Below, one piece after another: positions 9,589 through 19,138 of a stretch of DNA of 36,790 bases. Each line of letters opens with the position of its first letter. Position 1 is the first letter of the stretch. This DNA comes from Aquificales bacterium (GTDB lineage Bacteria > Aquificota > Aquificia > Aquificales > QOAS01). Where the stretch lies: NCBI GenBank assembly GCA_027035985.1, contig JALVTI010000081.1:1-36790 (forward strand), in the 5' to 3' direction. Made by a program: the position numbers and the translations under genes. Below the pieces are notes generated by a model, which was given only the letters and a program-made list of their open reading frames with translations, had not been told where the DNA came from and searched no databases.

Positions 9589-9912
9589 TTAAGCCATCAT
9601 CTGTTCGATGGGGTGGGTTATTTTGAGTCTTTCAACCGGCTCGCCGCCGAGGATGTGTTTTTCTATAATTTCTTCAACATCTTCCGGTTTGACGTTTCCA
9701 TACCATACCCCGTCGGGGTAAACGACTACAACGGGTCCCATTTCGCACGCACCGAGACATCCGGTTACCGATACGAGGACGTTCTGCAATCCCCTTTTCA
9801 TAACCTCTTCCTGAAATTTCATAGCGATTTGGTCGGAACCTTTTGCACCGCAAGAGGGCATCATGGGATTGGGTTTTCTAGCCATACAGACTAAGACATG
9901 CTTGAACTTCAT
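9589..9912 (-). CDS. Thioredoxin-like [2Fe-2S] ferredoxin
   Basis: HVLVCMARKPN...SCGAKGSD...VTGCLGACEMGPVVVVYPDGVWYGNVKPEDVEEIIEKHILGGEPVERL. Confidence 0.92.
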   Translation of the reverse strand: MKFKHVLVCMARKPNPMMPSCGAKGSDQIAMKFQEEVMKRGLQNVLVSVTGCLGACEMGPVVVVYPDGVWYGNVKPEDVEEIIEKHILGGEPVERLKITHPIEQMMA

Positions 9913-9979
9913 AAGGTCTTAATAAAGCAGAAAAACCTAAAGGGTTTAAAGGGTTTTTATGTCAAGTTTTCGTTTGTTT

Positions 9980-10651
9980 TCAAATTTTTAATATCCACTT
10001 ATGGGGAAAAGTTAAATTCTTTTTCTGTCGGCGAGCCCACTTTCGGAGTATCTCCTTTATTTCTTCCAAAGAGAGTTGGGGTTTGTCGTAAAGACCTTTA
10101 AGGGAACGCTGGCGTTCCGCCTCGTAGAGGATGACGGCTGTTGCAACCGAAACGTTTAAACTCTGCGCCATTCCATACATGGGTATAACGACGTTGTAAT
10201 CGGCTACCGATGCGACCTCTTCGCTCACCCCTTCGAGTTCATTCCCGACTACCACCACGGTGGGTTTTGTGTAATCGACTTCCCTAAAGTGGACGGAATT
10301 TCCCACCAATCTGGTAGCCACTACTTGGAACCCTTTTTCCTTTAGACCTTTTAGGGTTTCGACCGCATTTTCCACCTTGTGGAGGAAAACCCATTTATGG
10401 GAACCCATCGTTATGTGTTCGTTGTAAATCTTTGTTTTGTTCCCGTCGTAGGTGTAGTAAATGTTTAATACCCCAACGGCGTCGCAGGTTCTTATAATTG
10501 CCGAAAAGTTGTGTTCGTTTTTGACATTTTCCGAAAAGAGGATTAAGTCCTTTTGCCTCCTTAGGAGTATCTCCACCAATTTCCTAAGCCTCTGAAGTTC
10601 TACGAGGTAGTTTTCCCCCTCGAGGGCTTTTAAAACCTCTTCCACATTCAT
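9980..10651 (-). CDS. trmH: TrmH/SpoU family RNA 2'-O-methyltransferase (tRNA Gm18-type)
   Basis: NFSAIIRTCDAVGV, VVVVGNELEGVSEEV, VIPMYGMAQSLNVSVATAVILYEAERQR. Confidence 0.9.
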   Translation of the reverse strand: MNVEEVLKALEGENYLVELQRLRKLVEILLRRQKDLILFSENVKNEHNFSAIIRTCDAVGVLNIYYTYDGNKTKIYNEHITMGSHKWVFLHKVENAVETLKGLKEKGFQVVATRLVGNSVHFREVDYTKPTVVVVGNELEGVSEEVASVADYNVVIPMYGMAQSLNVSVATAVILYEAERQRSLKGLYDKPQLSLEEIKEILRKWARRQKKNLTFPHKWILKI

Positions 10652-10870
10652 AGGTATCTAAATTTTGTTTAACCTTACGGCGGTCGACATTTGAACGGTA
10701 TTTCCCTCTTATGGAAAGTCAAGCATATCTTCCATTCCTGCAAAAGTTTTGAATTTTTCCAACACTTTTAAAGTGAAAGGTGAAATTTTATGAACTTTAT
10801 AAGGAAAAGTGTTTGCTCGGACTTTCATAGGTTTTAGGGGTTTAGGAAACAAAATTAGGTGAAATTTTGT

Positions 10871-11684
10871 GTTAATCCCTTATAGGGACATAACAACTGC
10901 AAACCCCTATTTTAAGACTTATCTACGAAAGGGAGTTTCAATCCCTTATAGAGACATAACAACGCAAATTCAGACCTGCCTTTCATCACTTGGATTATGT
11001 TTCAATCCCTTATAGGGACATAAAAACACTTTTGCCCGTTTTGACTGCGGGATACCTTCAAGGGGTTTCAATCCCTTATAGGGACATAAAAACGGAATTA
11101 TCACAATTTTTGAAAAAGGTAAGGAAGATTTGTTTCAATCCCTTATAGGGACATAAAAACTCAAATAAATTCTCGGGCGTGGAAAAGATTGTTGATGTTT
11201 CAATCCCTTATAGGGACATAAAAACTATTTTTCAAGACAAAAAATAGAAGAAGTATAATGGGTTTCAATCCCTTATAGGGACATAAAAACGCGACAACAG
11301 ATATATGAACAACTGAAACAACAGTTGTTTCAATCCCTTATAGGGACATAAAAACCCTTATCTATAGCCTCACTTAGATGGTTTAAAATTAGCGAGTTTC
11401 AATCCCTTATAGGGACATAAAAACAATTTGAGGCAGGAGTTGAGGGAATGGAGGAATAAGTTTCAATCCCTTATAGGGACATAAAAACATTGGAATATGT
11501 TTTTCCAGAAGTTAAAGGCACATAAGTTTCAATCCCTTATAGGGACATAAAAACGCTTAAAACTCGGTATATGTTCCAATACAAATTTTGGTTTCAATCC
11601 CTTATAGGGACATAAAAACATTTTTCCGAAAGTTATACCTACGACTACATAACTTGTTTCAATCCCTTATAGGGACATAAAAAC
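10871..11684 (-). CRISPR. CRISPR array 1: 13 repeats of 29 nt, 12 spacers of 35-40 nt, transcribed on the minus strand
   Basis: + strand repeat GTTTCAATCCCTTATAGGGACATAAAAAC. Starts: 10871 (degenerate), 10935, 10999, 11065, 11132, 11197, 11262, 11327, 11396, 11460, 11526, 11591, 11656. Degenerate repeats at the left end and a leader on the right. Confidence 0.98.
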
Positions 11685-11945
11685 AAAGGTGAGCCCAACC
11701 TTATTAAGTTGTCAAGGAACCTAACCACTACTTGGGTTTAAAGAATATCAAACCAACCTTAAAAGGTCAAGCAAAAGTTGAACTTTTTGGTCAACCCTAA
11801 GTGGACATTAATTCCTTGGGGTGTGCCATTTTGTTGGAACTCTAAGCCAAAACGCAATCCTGCAAAGTATTTTTGTCAAGTTTCAATCCATTATTTGACA
11901 TAAAATCTTGAGTCTGACCTTGTAAAGGTTAATAAAATTTGCTTA
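11685..11945 (-). promoter_or_regulatory. CRISPR leader of array 1
   Basis: Inverted homolog of 27296-27553. Minus-strand TTGACC (11765-11770), 17 nt, TATTCT (11742-11747); CTCACCTTT abuts repeat 1. Confidence 0.9.
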
Positions 11946-11998
11946 CTTCCATAGGTTGGGAAATTATTCCAAACCCGAAGGAGTAGAAGAAGAAAGAT

Positions 11999-13321
11999 TT
12001 ACCCCTCGGGGAGTTTGGAGAGGAAGTTTACGCTCTCTATGTGTGCCGTCTGGGGGAAGAGGTCTATAACGTAGGCTTTGTCGTATCTGTAAATCCCCCA
12101 CGAAAGGATTTTCCCCAAATCCCGCGCGAGGGTGGAGGGGTTGCAGGAGACGTAGACTATTCGGTCGGGCTGGAGTTCTTTAAGCACCTCTAGGTCTCGC
12201 CTGTCGAGCCCCGAGCGCGGGGGGTCGAATAGGACGGTATCTATCTCCTTGTCGAGGTGGCGTTTCATGTGCTGGGAGGGGGTAGCCCTCAAAAAGAGGG
12301 TGTTGGGTCTGCCGTTTATCTTCGCGTTGTAGTTGGCGTCGGCAATGGCGTAGTGGTTCATATCGCTCCCCTCCACAAAGAAGGCGTGTTCCGAAAAGGG
12401 TATGGTGAAAAACCCTATCCCGCAAAAGGTGTCGAGGCAGTATCCCCTCCGCTCCCCGGGAAGGATTGTTTCTATAAACCTGTCCCAAAGGAGGTAGTTG
12501 TTTTGAACGAAACTTTCGGCGGTAACCCTGTAGGTGAACCCCTTTGCGGAGATAAAGGTGTAATCCCTACCCACAAACTCCTGGCGGATTAGTTCCCTTC
12601 CGATCCTCTTGTAGGAACCCACTCCCACCACCCAGGGGGGGAGAAAGCCGTTTTTCACCCTGTGGAGGTCTTGTTTCGTTAACCTATCCTCCGCAATGAG
12701 TTTTATAAGAGCCTCGTCCCTGTTTGGGGAGTAGGTTATATGCACCTCTCGGAGGTTTCTGTATTCGACCGAAACCCTCTTTAGGTCGGGAATGAGTTCG
12801 TTTATCCTCGGGTGGAGAACGGGACAGGTCTCTATGTCGACGATATCGCCGTAACCCTTTATCTCCCTTAGGGTCTCGTCCTCGACAAAGCCGAGTTTGC
12901 CGCTGTCGACATGAAACTGCGCCCTTATCCTATACCCGTAGGGTTGGGGTGAGGGTATAGCCTCCACCGGTGGGAGTTCCTTAACCTTTCCCACCCTTTG
13001 GAGTTGCTCCTTAAATATCTCCACCTTTTGGCGGACCTGCTCCTCATAACTTATGTGCTGGAGCTGACAGCCTCCGCAAACCCCGTAGTGGGGGCACACC
13101 GGTTCCACGCGGGAGTTTGAGGGGATTATCACCTTTAGGAGTCTTCCCTCTCCGTAATCCTTCTTTTCCTTTATGACCTCTATTTCAACCAGCTCATTGG
13201 GGGCGGTGTATTTGACGAAATAGACCTTGTTCTCGTGCCTGCCCAACCCATTACCGCCGCTTACCAGTTTGTCTATCTTCAGTTGCAAAACCTTCTTTTG
13301 GTCGTTCTTTTTCTCCTCCAT
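11999..13321 (-). CDS. RumA/RlmD-like class I SAM-dependent RNA uracil-5-methyltransferase with TRAM domain
   Basis: LVSGGNGLGRHENKVYFVKYTAPNE (TRAM), CPHYGVCGGCQLQH, VLFDPPRSGLD, IVYVSCNPSTLARDL. Start likely MEEKKN at 13321. Confidence 0.92.
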   Translation of the reverse strand: MEEKKNDQKKVLQLKIDKLVSGGNGLGRHENKVYFVKYTAPNELVEIEVIKEKKDYGEGRLLKVIIPSNSRVEPVCPHYGVCGGCQLQHISYEEQVRQKVEIFKEQLQRVGKVKELPPVEAIPSPQPYGYRIRAQFHVDSGKLGFVEDETLREIKGYGDIVDIETCPVLHPRINELIPDLKRVSVEYRNLREVHITYSPNRDEALIKLIAEDRLTKQDLHRVKNGFLPPWVVGVGSYKRIGRELIRQEFVGRDYTFISAKGFTYRVTAESFVQNNYLLWDRFIETILPGERRGYCLDTFCGIGFFTIPFSEHAFFVEGSDMNHYAIADANYNAKINGRPNTLFLRATPSQHMKRHLDKEIDTVLFDPPRSGLDRRDLEVLKELQPDRIVYVSCNPSTLARDLGKILSWGIYRYDKAYVIDLFPQTAHIESVNFLSKLPEG

Positions 13322-13386
13322 TGCAAGGGAAATTAATCTTAAGGTTCCAACCTTTGGAGGGTTTAGAACAAATTGGGGTGGCAATT

Positions 13387-13935
13387 ATGGGGTTCCTACT
13401 GAAGGAAAAACACCTTCTGAGGTATACGGTTAAGGATTACGAACGGTGGCAGGGTGATTGGGAGCTTATAGAGGGCATTCCTTACGCCCTGGCGAGTCCG
13501 AGTTTTAAACACCAACGGCTGGTGTTAATATTGGCTATGTTTTTGGAATTGCAGTTGGAGAGTGATGAGGCTTGTAAGGACTGCAAGGTGGTTATAGATA
13601 CCGACTACGTCGTAAACGAATACACCGTTTTGCGTCCCGATATAGCGGTTGTATGTGACCACAAAGGGGACAAAATAACCAAACCTCCGAAGGTTGTGGT
13701 TGAGGTTATATCCCCTTCCACCAAAAAGGTCGACGAGGAGATAAAACCCCTTATCTACGCCCAAGAGGGGGTTAAATATCTGCTCCCAGTATACCCCGAA
13801 AGGGAGAAAATGGTTTGTCTCGTCCTAAAGGGGGAAAGGTACGAAAGTGTCCCCTGTGGGGAGGAAATAGAAATTTCCCCAAAGGGGGATTGCAGGTTGA
13901 GGTTATCCGCCAAAGGGGTGTGGAATAGGGTTTGA
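13387..13935 (+). CDS. Uma2 family endonuclease-like protein
   Basis: W.LIEGIPYALASPSFKHQRL...LRPDIAVVCD...PPKVVVEVISPST. Start MGFLLKEKHLLRYTVKDYE at 13387. Confidence 0.85.
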   Translation: MGFLLKEKHLLRYTVKDYERWQGDWELIEGIPYALASPSFKHQRLVLILAMFLELQLESDEACKDCKVVIDTDYVVNEYTVLRPDIAVVCDHKGDKITKPPKVVVEVISPSTKKVDEEIKPLIYAQEGVKYLLPVYPEREKMVCLVLKGERYESVPCGEEIEISPKGDCRLRLSAKGVWNRV

Positions 13936-13948
13936 TAATAACCTCAAA

Positions 13949-14878
13949 ATGGTTCTTAAACTGGATTTTCCACGCCCGAAGTGGTTGCAAAGGTTTCTTT
14001 TCAAAAAAGGGGAAAAGGTAAGGATTAATTTCGGTGGGAAGGTTTATATAGGGTTCACCATATTGGTCGGTCTCGCCGCCGTTAATACGGGAAATAACAT
14101 CCTCTACATACTCCTCTCCTTTCTTCTCGCCCTTATGGGGGTTTCCGGTTTCTTCTCCAGATACAACCTCAAAAAGGTTAAGGTTCGCCTCATTCCTCCC
14201 AATGAAGTTTGGTGTTGTAAATCCACTCCCTTTAAGGTGGTTGTTGAAAACCGAAAGGTATTTCCCGCCTTTTTGATAGAGGTTTTCGAAAGAAATATAG
14301 ACCTAAAAAGGGATTTTCTGATGGTCGAGAAATCCGCCGAAGGGGAGGTGAAGTTAAATTTTCCCAATAGGGGGGTGTATAAATCTAAAGCCCTCGAGGT
14401 GAGGAGCACCTTCCCCTTTGGACTTTTTGAGAGGAGTTTTTCAGTTCCCCTCGAGGAGGAAATTCTCGTCTATCCCAAACCCATAGAGGTGAAGGTCAAA
14501 CCTCCTCTTTCAAAACCTCGAAGGGAAAAGGGAGAAAGTTTTCTCCACTTTAGGAGGAGCGGAGAGGGTGCCGTCGAGGGGATAAAGGAATACGCCGGCG
14601 AGGGTATGAGGCTCATCCACTGGAAGGCTTTCGCTAAATGGGGAGAGCTCTATGCCAAAGAAGTTGCCGAGGAAAGCTTCCTACGGGAGGTAATTATCGA
14701 TATGGATAAAATCCCCGCTTCGGATAAGGAGGAGCGCATATCGAAGGCTACCTATCTGGTCTTACACTTTTCCCGCCTCGGCTACGCCGTCGGTTTGAAA
14801 TACGGGGAAAAGGAAATCCCGCCTTCGGCGGGGAGGGAACATTTAAGGGAACTTTTGAAATTTTTAGCTTTACTTTAA
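13949..14878 (+). CDS. DUF58 domain-containing protein
   Basis: Two N-terminal TMs, then FPFGLFERS and the GIKEYAGEGMRLIHWKAFAKWGELYAKE motif. Confidence 0.85.
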   Translation: MVLKLDFPRPKWLQRFLFKKGEKVRINFGGKVYIGFTILVGLAAVNTGNNILYILLSFLLALMGVSGFFSRYNLKKVKVRLIPPNEVWCCKSTPFKVVVENRKVFPAFLIEVFERNIDLKRDFLMVEKSAEGEVKLNFPNRGVYKSKALEVRSTFPFGLFERSFSVPLEEEILVYPKPIEVKVKPPLSKPRREKGESFLHFRRSGEGAVEGIKEYAGEGMRLIHWKAFAKWGELYAKEVAEESFLREVIIDMDKIPASDKEERISKATYLVLHFSRLGYAVGLKYGEKEIPPSAGREHLRELLKFLALL

Positions 14879-14885
14879 GCTTTTT

Positions 14886-15488
14886 ATGCGCCTCTTTCTC
14901 CTGCGCCACGCCCAGTCGGAGGGCAACAGACGGGGGATTTTTCAGGGGAAGTTAGACCTCCCCCTATCGGAGGAGGGGATAAAACAAGCCCAAAAGGCGG
15001 GCGAGTTTTTAAAGAGATTTTCCTTCGACGGGATAATAACCTCCCCCCAACTGAGGGCAAAGCAGACCGCCGAGATTGTCGCCGATATTTTAAACCTACC
15101 CCTCGAGGTGGACGAAAGGCTTAGGGAAATCTCCTACGGGGTCTTGGAGGGAAAGAGACACTCGGAGGTGGAAAATTGGGAACCCTACCAAAGGTGGTTG
15201 GAAGACCCCGTTAAGAACCCCCTCGAGGGTGTGGACGACTTTGGCGACCTTCAAAGGAGGCTTGAGAGCTTTTTAAGAGACCGTTACAGGGAGGAAAGGA
15301 GTATTCTCGCCGTCACCCACGGGGGGATAGTTAGGGCTTTTATATGCCTTGTAGGGGGTTTGGGATTTAGCCGCATGTGGAGGTTTTCGGTTGGAAATGT
15401 CTCCCTCTCAATGGTGGAGGTGAAAGAAATAGAACCCCCGAGGGGAAAGATAAAGTTTGTAAACCTCCCGACGGTCGAACTCCTTTAA
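14886..15488 (+). CDS. Histidine phosphatase family protein (phosphoglycerate mutase-like / possible phosphoserine phosphatase)
   Basis: LFLLRHAQSEGNRRGIFQGKLDLPLSEEG...LAVTHGGIVRA. Confidence 0.9.
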   Translation: MRLFLLRHAQSEGNRRGIFQGKLDLPLSEEGIKQAQKAGEFLKRFSFDGIITSPQLRAKQTAEIVADILNLPLEVDERLREISYGVLEGKRHSEVENWEPYQRWLEDPVKNPLEGVDDFGDLQRRLESFLRDRYREERSILAVTHGGIVRAFICLVGGLGFSRMWRFSVGNVSLSMVEVKEIEPPRGKIKFVNLPTVELL

Positions 15489-16516
15489 ACTATCGAGGGG
15501 ACTAGGTGTTTCAGTCCCTCCCCTTCGTCGTATCCGAGCATTAGGTTCGCGTTTTGGAGCGCCTGACCGCTGGCACCCTTTAGGAGGTTGTCTATCGCGC
15601 ATACAACGACGGCGGTTTCCGTTCTTTCGTCGTAGGCGGGGTAGACAAAGGCGAAGTTGGTGTTTGCCACCTCCTTACTCTTGGGCGGTTGGTCTACAAC
15701 CCTAACGAAGAATTCGTCCTTATAAACCTCCCTATAGAGGGAGGCGATATCGAATTTTTTAGACCTAACATAGACGGTCGATATCATTCCCCTATCTATC
15801 GGCACAACGGTGGGGGTAAAGCGGACTTTCCACCCCTTTGGGGAAACCCTGTTTGCAACGAATTCCATTTCCGGTATATGTCTGTGTCCCACAACCTTGT
15901 AGGGGAACATGTTGTTTGCCATTTCCGGGAAGTGGAAGTGCTGTTTTAGACCCCTACCCGCTCCGCTCACGCCCGACAGGGCGTGGACTACAATTACATC
16001 GTCCAAAATGAGGTCGGAAGCCTCCCTTAGAAGGGGATAGAGCGCCAGAAGTGTGGCGGTCGGATAGCAACCGGGGTTTGCCACCAGCCTGGCTTTTTTT
16101 ACCTCTTCCCTAAAGAGTTCGGGAAGTCCGTAAACCGCCTCCTCCAGTAGGTCGGGGTATTTGTGTTCAAACCCGTAAAAGGTCTTAAAGTCCTCCAAGT
16201 TTTTGAACCTGTAAGCCCCCGAGAGGTCTACGACTTTGTAACCCTTCTCCAAAAGGCGGGGTGCAATTTCCATAGACACCTCGTGGGGGAGAGCCAAAAA
16301 TAAGAGTTCCACATCGGGTGGGATATTTTCGTAGTCCTCAAATTGGAGTTTTCCGACCTCAAAGGGCTCCAAAAAGGGGAACACTTCGGAAACCCTTTTC
16401 CCCTTGTGGGTGTTGGAACCGAGGTAGGCGATTTCCATTTTGGGGTGGTTTACGAGGAGCTTTACGAGTTCCAAACCGGTGTAGCCGGTCGCTCCCAATA
16501 TGCCGACCTTACCCAT
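15485..16516 (-). CDS. argC: N-acetyl-gamma-glutamyl-phosphate reductase
   Basis: VGILGATGYTGLELVKLL...VVDLSGAYRFK...LVANPGCYPTA. True start MGKVGIL at 16516. Confidence 0.95.
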   Translation of the reverse strand: MGKVGILGATGYTGLELVKLLVNHPKMEIAYLGSNTHKGKRVSEVFPFLEPFEVGKLQFEDYENIPPDVELLFLALPHEVSMEIAPRLLEKGYKVVDLSGAYRFKNLEDFKTFYGFEHKYPDLLEEAVYGLPELFREEVKKARLVANPGCYPTATLLALYPLLREASDLILDDVIVVHALSGVSGAGRGLKQHFHFPEMANNMFPYKVVGHRHIPEMEFVANRVSPKGWKVRFTPTVVPIDRGMISTVYVRSKKFDIASLYREVYKDEFFVRVVDQPPKSKEVANTNFAFVYPAYDERTETAVVVCAIDNLLKGASGQALQNANLMLGYDEGEGLKHLVPSIV

Positions 16517-16550
16517 CAAAGGTTCAATTTTCCTTTTAATAGACCTATTG

Positions 16551-17072
16551 ATGGCGAAGATTATTAAGTTCAACCCCCGCGGGGAGGAACCGGAGAAGAG
16601 ACCCAAAAGGGGTGGGGAAGAAAAGGAAAAACCCAAAGGGGAAAAGACTATAAAAGTCCCCGCAAAGGGTGAAAAAAGGGAGAGTCCCCTTAAGGGGACT
16701 TTGGAAAATGCGAAACCCCTCACGCAGGAGGATTTCGACAAACTCTTCGAAGCCCTAAGGGAGGGTTTGAAAAGGCTCTACCCCTCGCAGGTGGAGGACG
16801 TTCTCGGCTTTACCGGTTTGGGCGAAAAGAACGGAAACAGAGCCTTTGCGGTGGGTCTTGTAATTTGGAAACGCTACGGGGTCGAGCACCCCTACACCTC
16901 CACGGCTGTTTTGCTCTTTGAAAACAACGAACTCAAAAAGGTTTCCTTCTTGGAGGCTAAAAACAACTATTGGGATTGGAGAACGATGATAAAACTCCAC
17001 AAGGGGGAATTTCACACGGAGGAGATATTCAACCGCTTTATGGAGCTGGTTAGGGGTCAGTTTAGGGTTTGA
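16551..17072 (+). CDS. Hypothetical protein with a charged, Lys/Pro-rich N-terminal segment
   Basis: MAKIIKFNPRGEEPEKRPKRGGEEKEKPKGEK... then a globular-looking C-terminal half. Divergent from argC. Confidence 0.65.
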   Translation: MAKIIKFNPRGEEPEKRPKRGGEEKEKPKGEKTIKVPAKGEKRESPLKGTLENAKPLTQEDFDKLFEALREGLKRLYPSQVEDVLGFTGLGEKNGNRAFAVGLVIWKRYGVEHPYTSTAVLLFENNELKKVSFLEAKNNYWDWRTMIKLHKGEFHTEEIFNRFMELVRGQFRV

Positions 17073-17252
17073 TTAATCCTCATCCTCCAAGGGGAACTTT
17101 TCCACCCTTCCCCTCTCGAGGTCTTCGAGGGATTTTTCCAATTGGGGTGGAATTCTTTTTAATTCGTGCCTCTTTGAGGTTAGAAAGTTGTCTTTCATCT
17201 TTAGGAGGCTACTCCCTTTTTCTCCCTCAATCGCCTTTGTGAATTTTCCCAT
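17073..17252 (-). CDS. Small hypothetical protein (59 aa), absent from the ORF track
   Basis: My translation of the minus strand: MGKFTKAIEGEKGSSLLKMKDNFLTSKRHELKRIPPQLEKSLEDLERGRVEKFPLEDED*. Fills the intergenic gap with local codon style. Confidence 0.5.
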   Translation of the reverse strand: MGKFTKAIEGEKGSSLLKMKDNFLTSKRHELKRIPPQLEKSLEDLERGRVEKFPLEDED

Positions 17253-17322
17253 AAAAGGATTAATTGAACGAAAGAAAGAAACCCCTCAATAAACCCCTTT
17301 AAGAATCCTTCCAAAGGGTTTT

Positions 17323-18168
17323 TCAAACCTCCGCCCCCTCGAGGGTATTTTCACACTCGCAATTCCACACTTTGGTGCCGTAAATCTTCTCTACCGCCGA
17401 GAGGAGTATATCCTTAATTTCCTCCTCCTTTTGTTTCATCATTTCGATAACCTCCTCCGAGGTAAGGCGGTAGCCGGCTATTCCCGCGGCGGGATTGGTT
17501 ACAACGCAAAGACCCGCATAGTGGAGTTCAAGTTCCCTCGCGAGAACCACCTCGGGAACCATGGTCATACCCACCACGTCGCCCCCGAGGAGGGAAAAAG
17601 CCCTTATCTCCGCCGCGGTTTCCAAACGGGGACCTTCGGTGGCTACATAGGTTCCCCTATCGAAAAATCTAACCCCCTTTTTGGTCAGGACTTCTTCCAA
17701 AATCCCCCTAAGGGTGGGGCAGAAGGGTTCGCTCACGTCGATGTGGACGACCCTCTTTTCCGCCAAGAGGCGTTTGTGCTTTTCATTCCCTTCATAGGTG
17801 TAGTCGGGAGAGAAGCTACCCTCGTAGAAGGATTGGGGTCTCGACTTTGTGAAGTCCAAAAATTGGTCTACTATTACGAAGTCCCCCGGACGGAGGAGTC
17901 GGTTTATTCCGCCGACGGCGTTTATTCCGAGAACGTATTTAACGCCCAGTTCTTTAAGAGCCCACAGGTTTGCCCTGTAGGGGACGCGGTGGGGTGGGAA
18001 GGCGTGCTCCCTGCCGTGCCTCGCCAAAAAGAGAACGGGAAAGCCCCCGTATTCCGCCCTAACTATTGGGGAAGAGGGTTCCCCGAAGGGGGTTTTTATC
18101 TCTATCTCTTCTAAAACCTTTAGTCCATCAACGCGGTAAAGTCCGCTTCCGCCTATGACCGCCAGCAT
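17323..18168 (-). CDS. mtnP: S-methyl-5'-thioadenosine phosphorylase
   Basis: AVIGGSGLY...[29 protein letters not shown]...[11 protein letters not shown]...VGMTMVPE. Confidence 0.95.
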   Translation of the reverse strand: MLAVIGGSGLYRVDGLKVLEEIEIKTPFGEPSSPIVRAEYGGFPVLFLARHGREHAFPPHRVPYRANLWALKELGVKYVLGINAVGGINRLLRPGDFVIVDQFLDFTKSRPQSFYEGSFSPDYTYEGNEKHKRLLAEKRVVHIDVSEPFCPTLRGILEEVLTKKGVRFFDRGTYVATEGPRLETAAEIRAFSLLGGDVVGMTMVPEVVLARELELHYAGLCVVTNPAAGIAGYRLTSEEVIEMMKQKEEEIKDILLSAVEKIYGTKVWNCECENTLEGAEV

Positions 18169-19088
18169 TAGGTTCTAATGGTAGCCAGCGCCAACTCTTT
18201 CCAACATTCGAGCCACTTAGGGTGGAGGTGGGGAATTTTGACCCTCCTAAAGGAGTGGTATCCCAAATTTTCCGCCAACTGTCGGTAGTTTAGGTCTATC
18301 TCCTGAAGGGTTTCGGTATTTTCCGAAACGAAACTTATGGGGATAACAACCAATTCTTTAACCCCATCCTTTCGGAGTTTTTTTAACGCTTCCTCCGTAG
18401 TGGGTTCGAGCCATCTAATGGGTCCCAACCTACTTTGATAGGAAACCTTATAGGGAAGTTCCAACCTTTGGGCGATAAGTTTGGCACTCTCTTCCACCTG
18501 TTTGGGGTAGGGGTCTCCGTATTTCCTAACGAGGTAGAGGGGAAGGCTATGTGCCGAAAAGAGGAGGAAGGGTTTTTCCAACCCCTTTAGGGTCTTTTCT
18601 ATCGCCTCCACCCATCCGAGGATAAAGTTTTCGCAACCGTAAAAGGGTTTTGCAAATTTGACCCTCCCCTTTAGGGGGGACTTTTCGACAACCCTTTCCA
18701 CACTCCCCCATGTGGCGACCGAGTATTGGGGAAAGAGCGGAAGGACGACGATATTCTCAAACCTCTCGGGGTCTATATCCCTAAGCACTTCCTCCAGCAA
18801 GGGGTCGGAGTAGCGCATCGCCACCTCAATCTTCCAACCTTCCAAAAGTTTCCCGAGGGCTTTAGCCTGCTCAAAGGTTTGTTTTAGAAAGGGACTTGTC
18901 CCGCCTACGGCGGAGAGTATTTCGGCGGTCTCTCCCCTGCGGAGCAGGGCTACCAAATTTCCCAAAAGCCACCTAAGGGGTGCGGGGAGGGGAAAAACGG
19001 CGGGGTCGGAAAACAACCTTTTTAAATATTCCCCCTCCTTCCCCCTTTGGGGACCTCCGTAATTTACAACCAAAAGGAGATTTTGCAT
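18168..19088 (-). CDS. hemH: Ferrochelatase
   Basis: [11 protein letters not shown]...VGGTSPF...VLPLFPQYS...LLFSAHSLP...[14 protein letters not shown]...[16 protein letters not shown]. Confidence 0.95.
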   Translation of the reverse strand: MQNLLLVVNYGGPQRGKEGEYLKRLFSDPAVFPLPAPLRWLLGNLVALLRRGETAEILSAVGGTSPFLKQTFEQAKALGKLLEGWKIEVAMRYSDPLLEEVLRDIDPERFENIVVLPLFPQYSVATWGSVERVVEKSPLKGRVKFAKPFYGCENFILGWVEAIEKTLKGLEKPFLLFSAHSLPLYLVRKYGDPYPKQVEESAKLIAQRLELPYKVSYQSRLGPIRWLEPTTEEALKKLRKDGVKELVVIPISFVSENTETLQEIDLNYRQLAENLGYHSFRRVKIPHLHPKWLECWKELALATIRT

Positions 19089-19138
19089 TAAAGGGAAAGA
19101 TTTTCCCTTTAAGGTGGGTCTTAAACTTTAAAAACCTT

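Noticed and set aside
10710-10760. Possible decayed third CRISPR leader (AAAGTCAAGCA...TCCTGCAAAAG) beyond array 1
   Set aside because: Only two short matches with non-conserved spacing; not enough to distinguish from chance.
11291-11345. TGAAACAAC-A-GTTGTTTCA inverted repeat across spacer 7 and its repeat
   Set aside because: A fortuitous palindrome of one spacer end with the repeat start; not seen at other units.
16517-16741. 75 aa N-terminal extension of ArgC
   Set aside because: Lies antisense to the divergent 16551-17072 gene; ArgC begins at MGKVGILGATGYTG.
17431-18114. 227 aa plus ORF antisense to mtnP
   Set aside because: Shadow ORF; no recognisable domains, and the opposite strand is clearly MTAP.
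18980-19138. N-terminal extension of LysS
   Set aside because: Overlaps hemH start and reads as non-protein-like sequence; MEEQIREQKVQKLREMGINPYP is the natural start.
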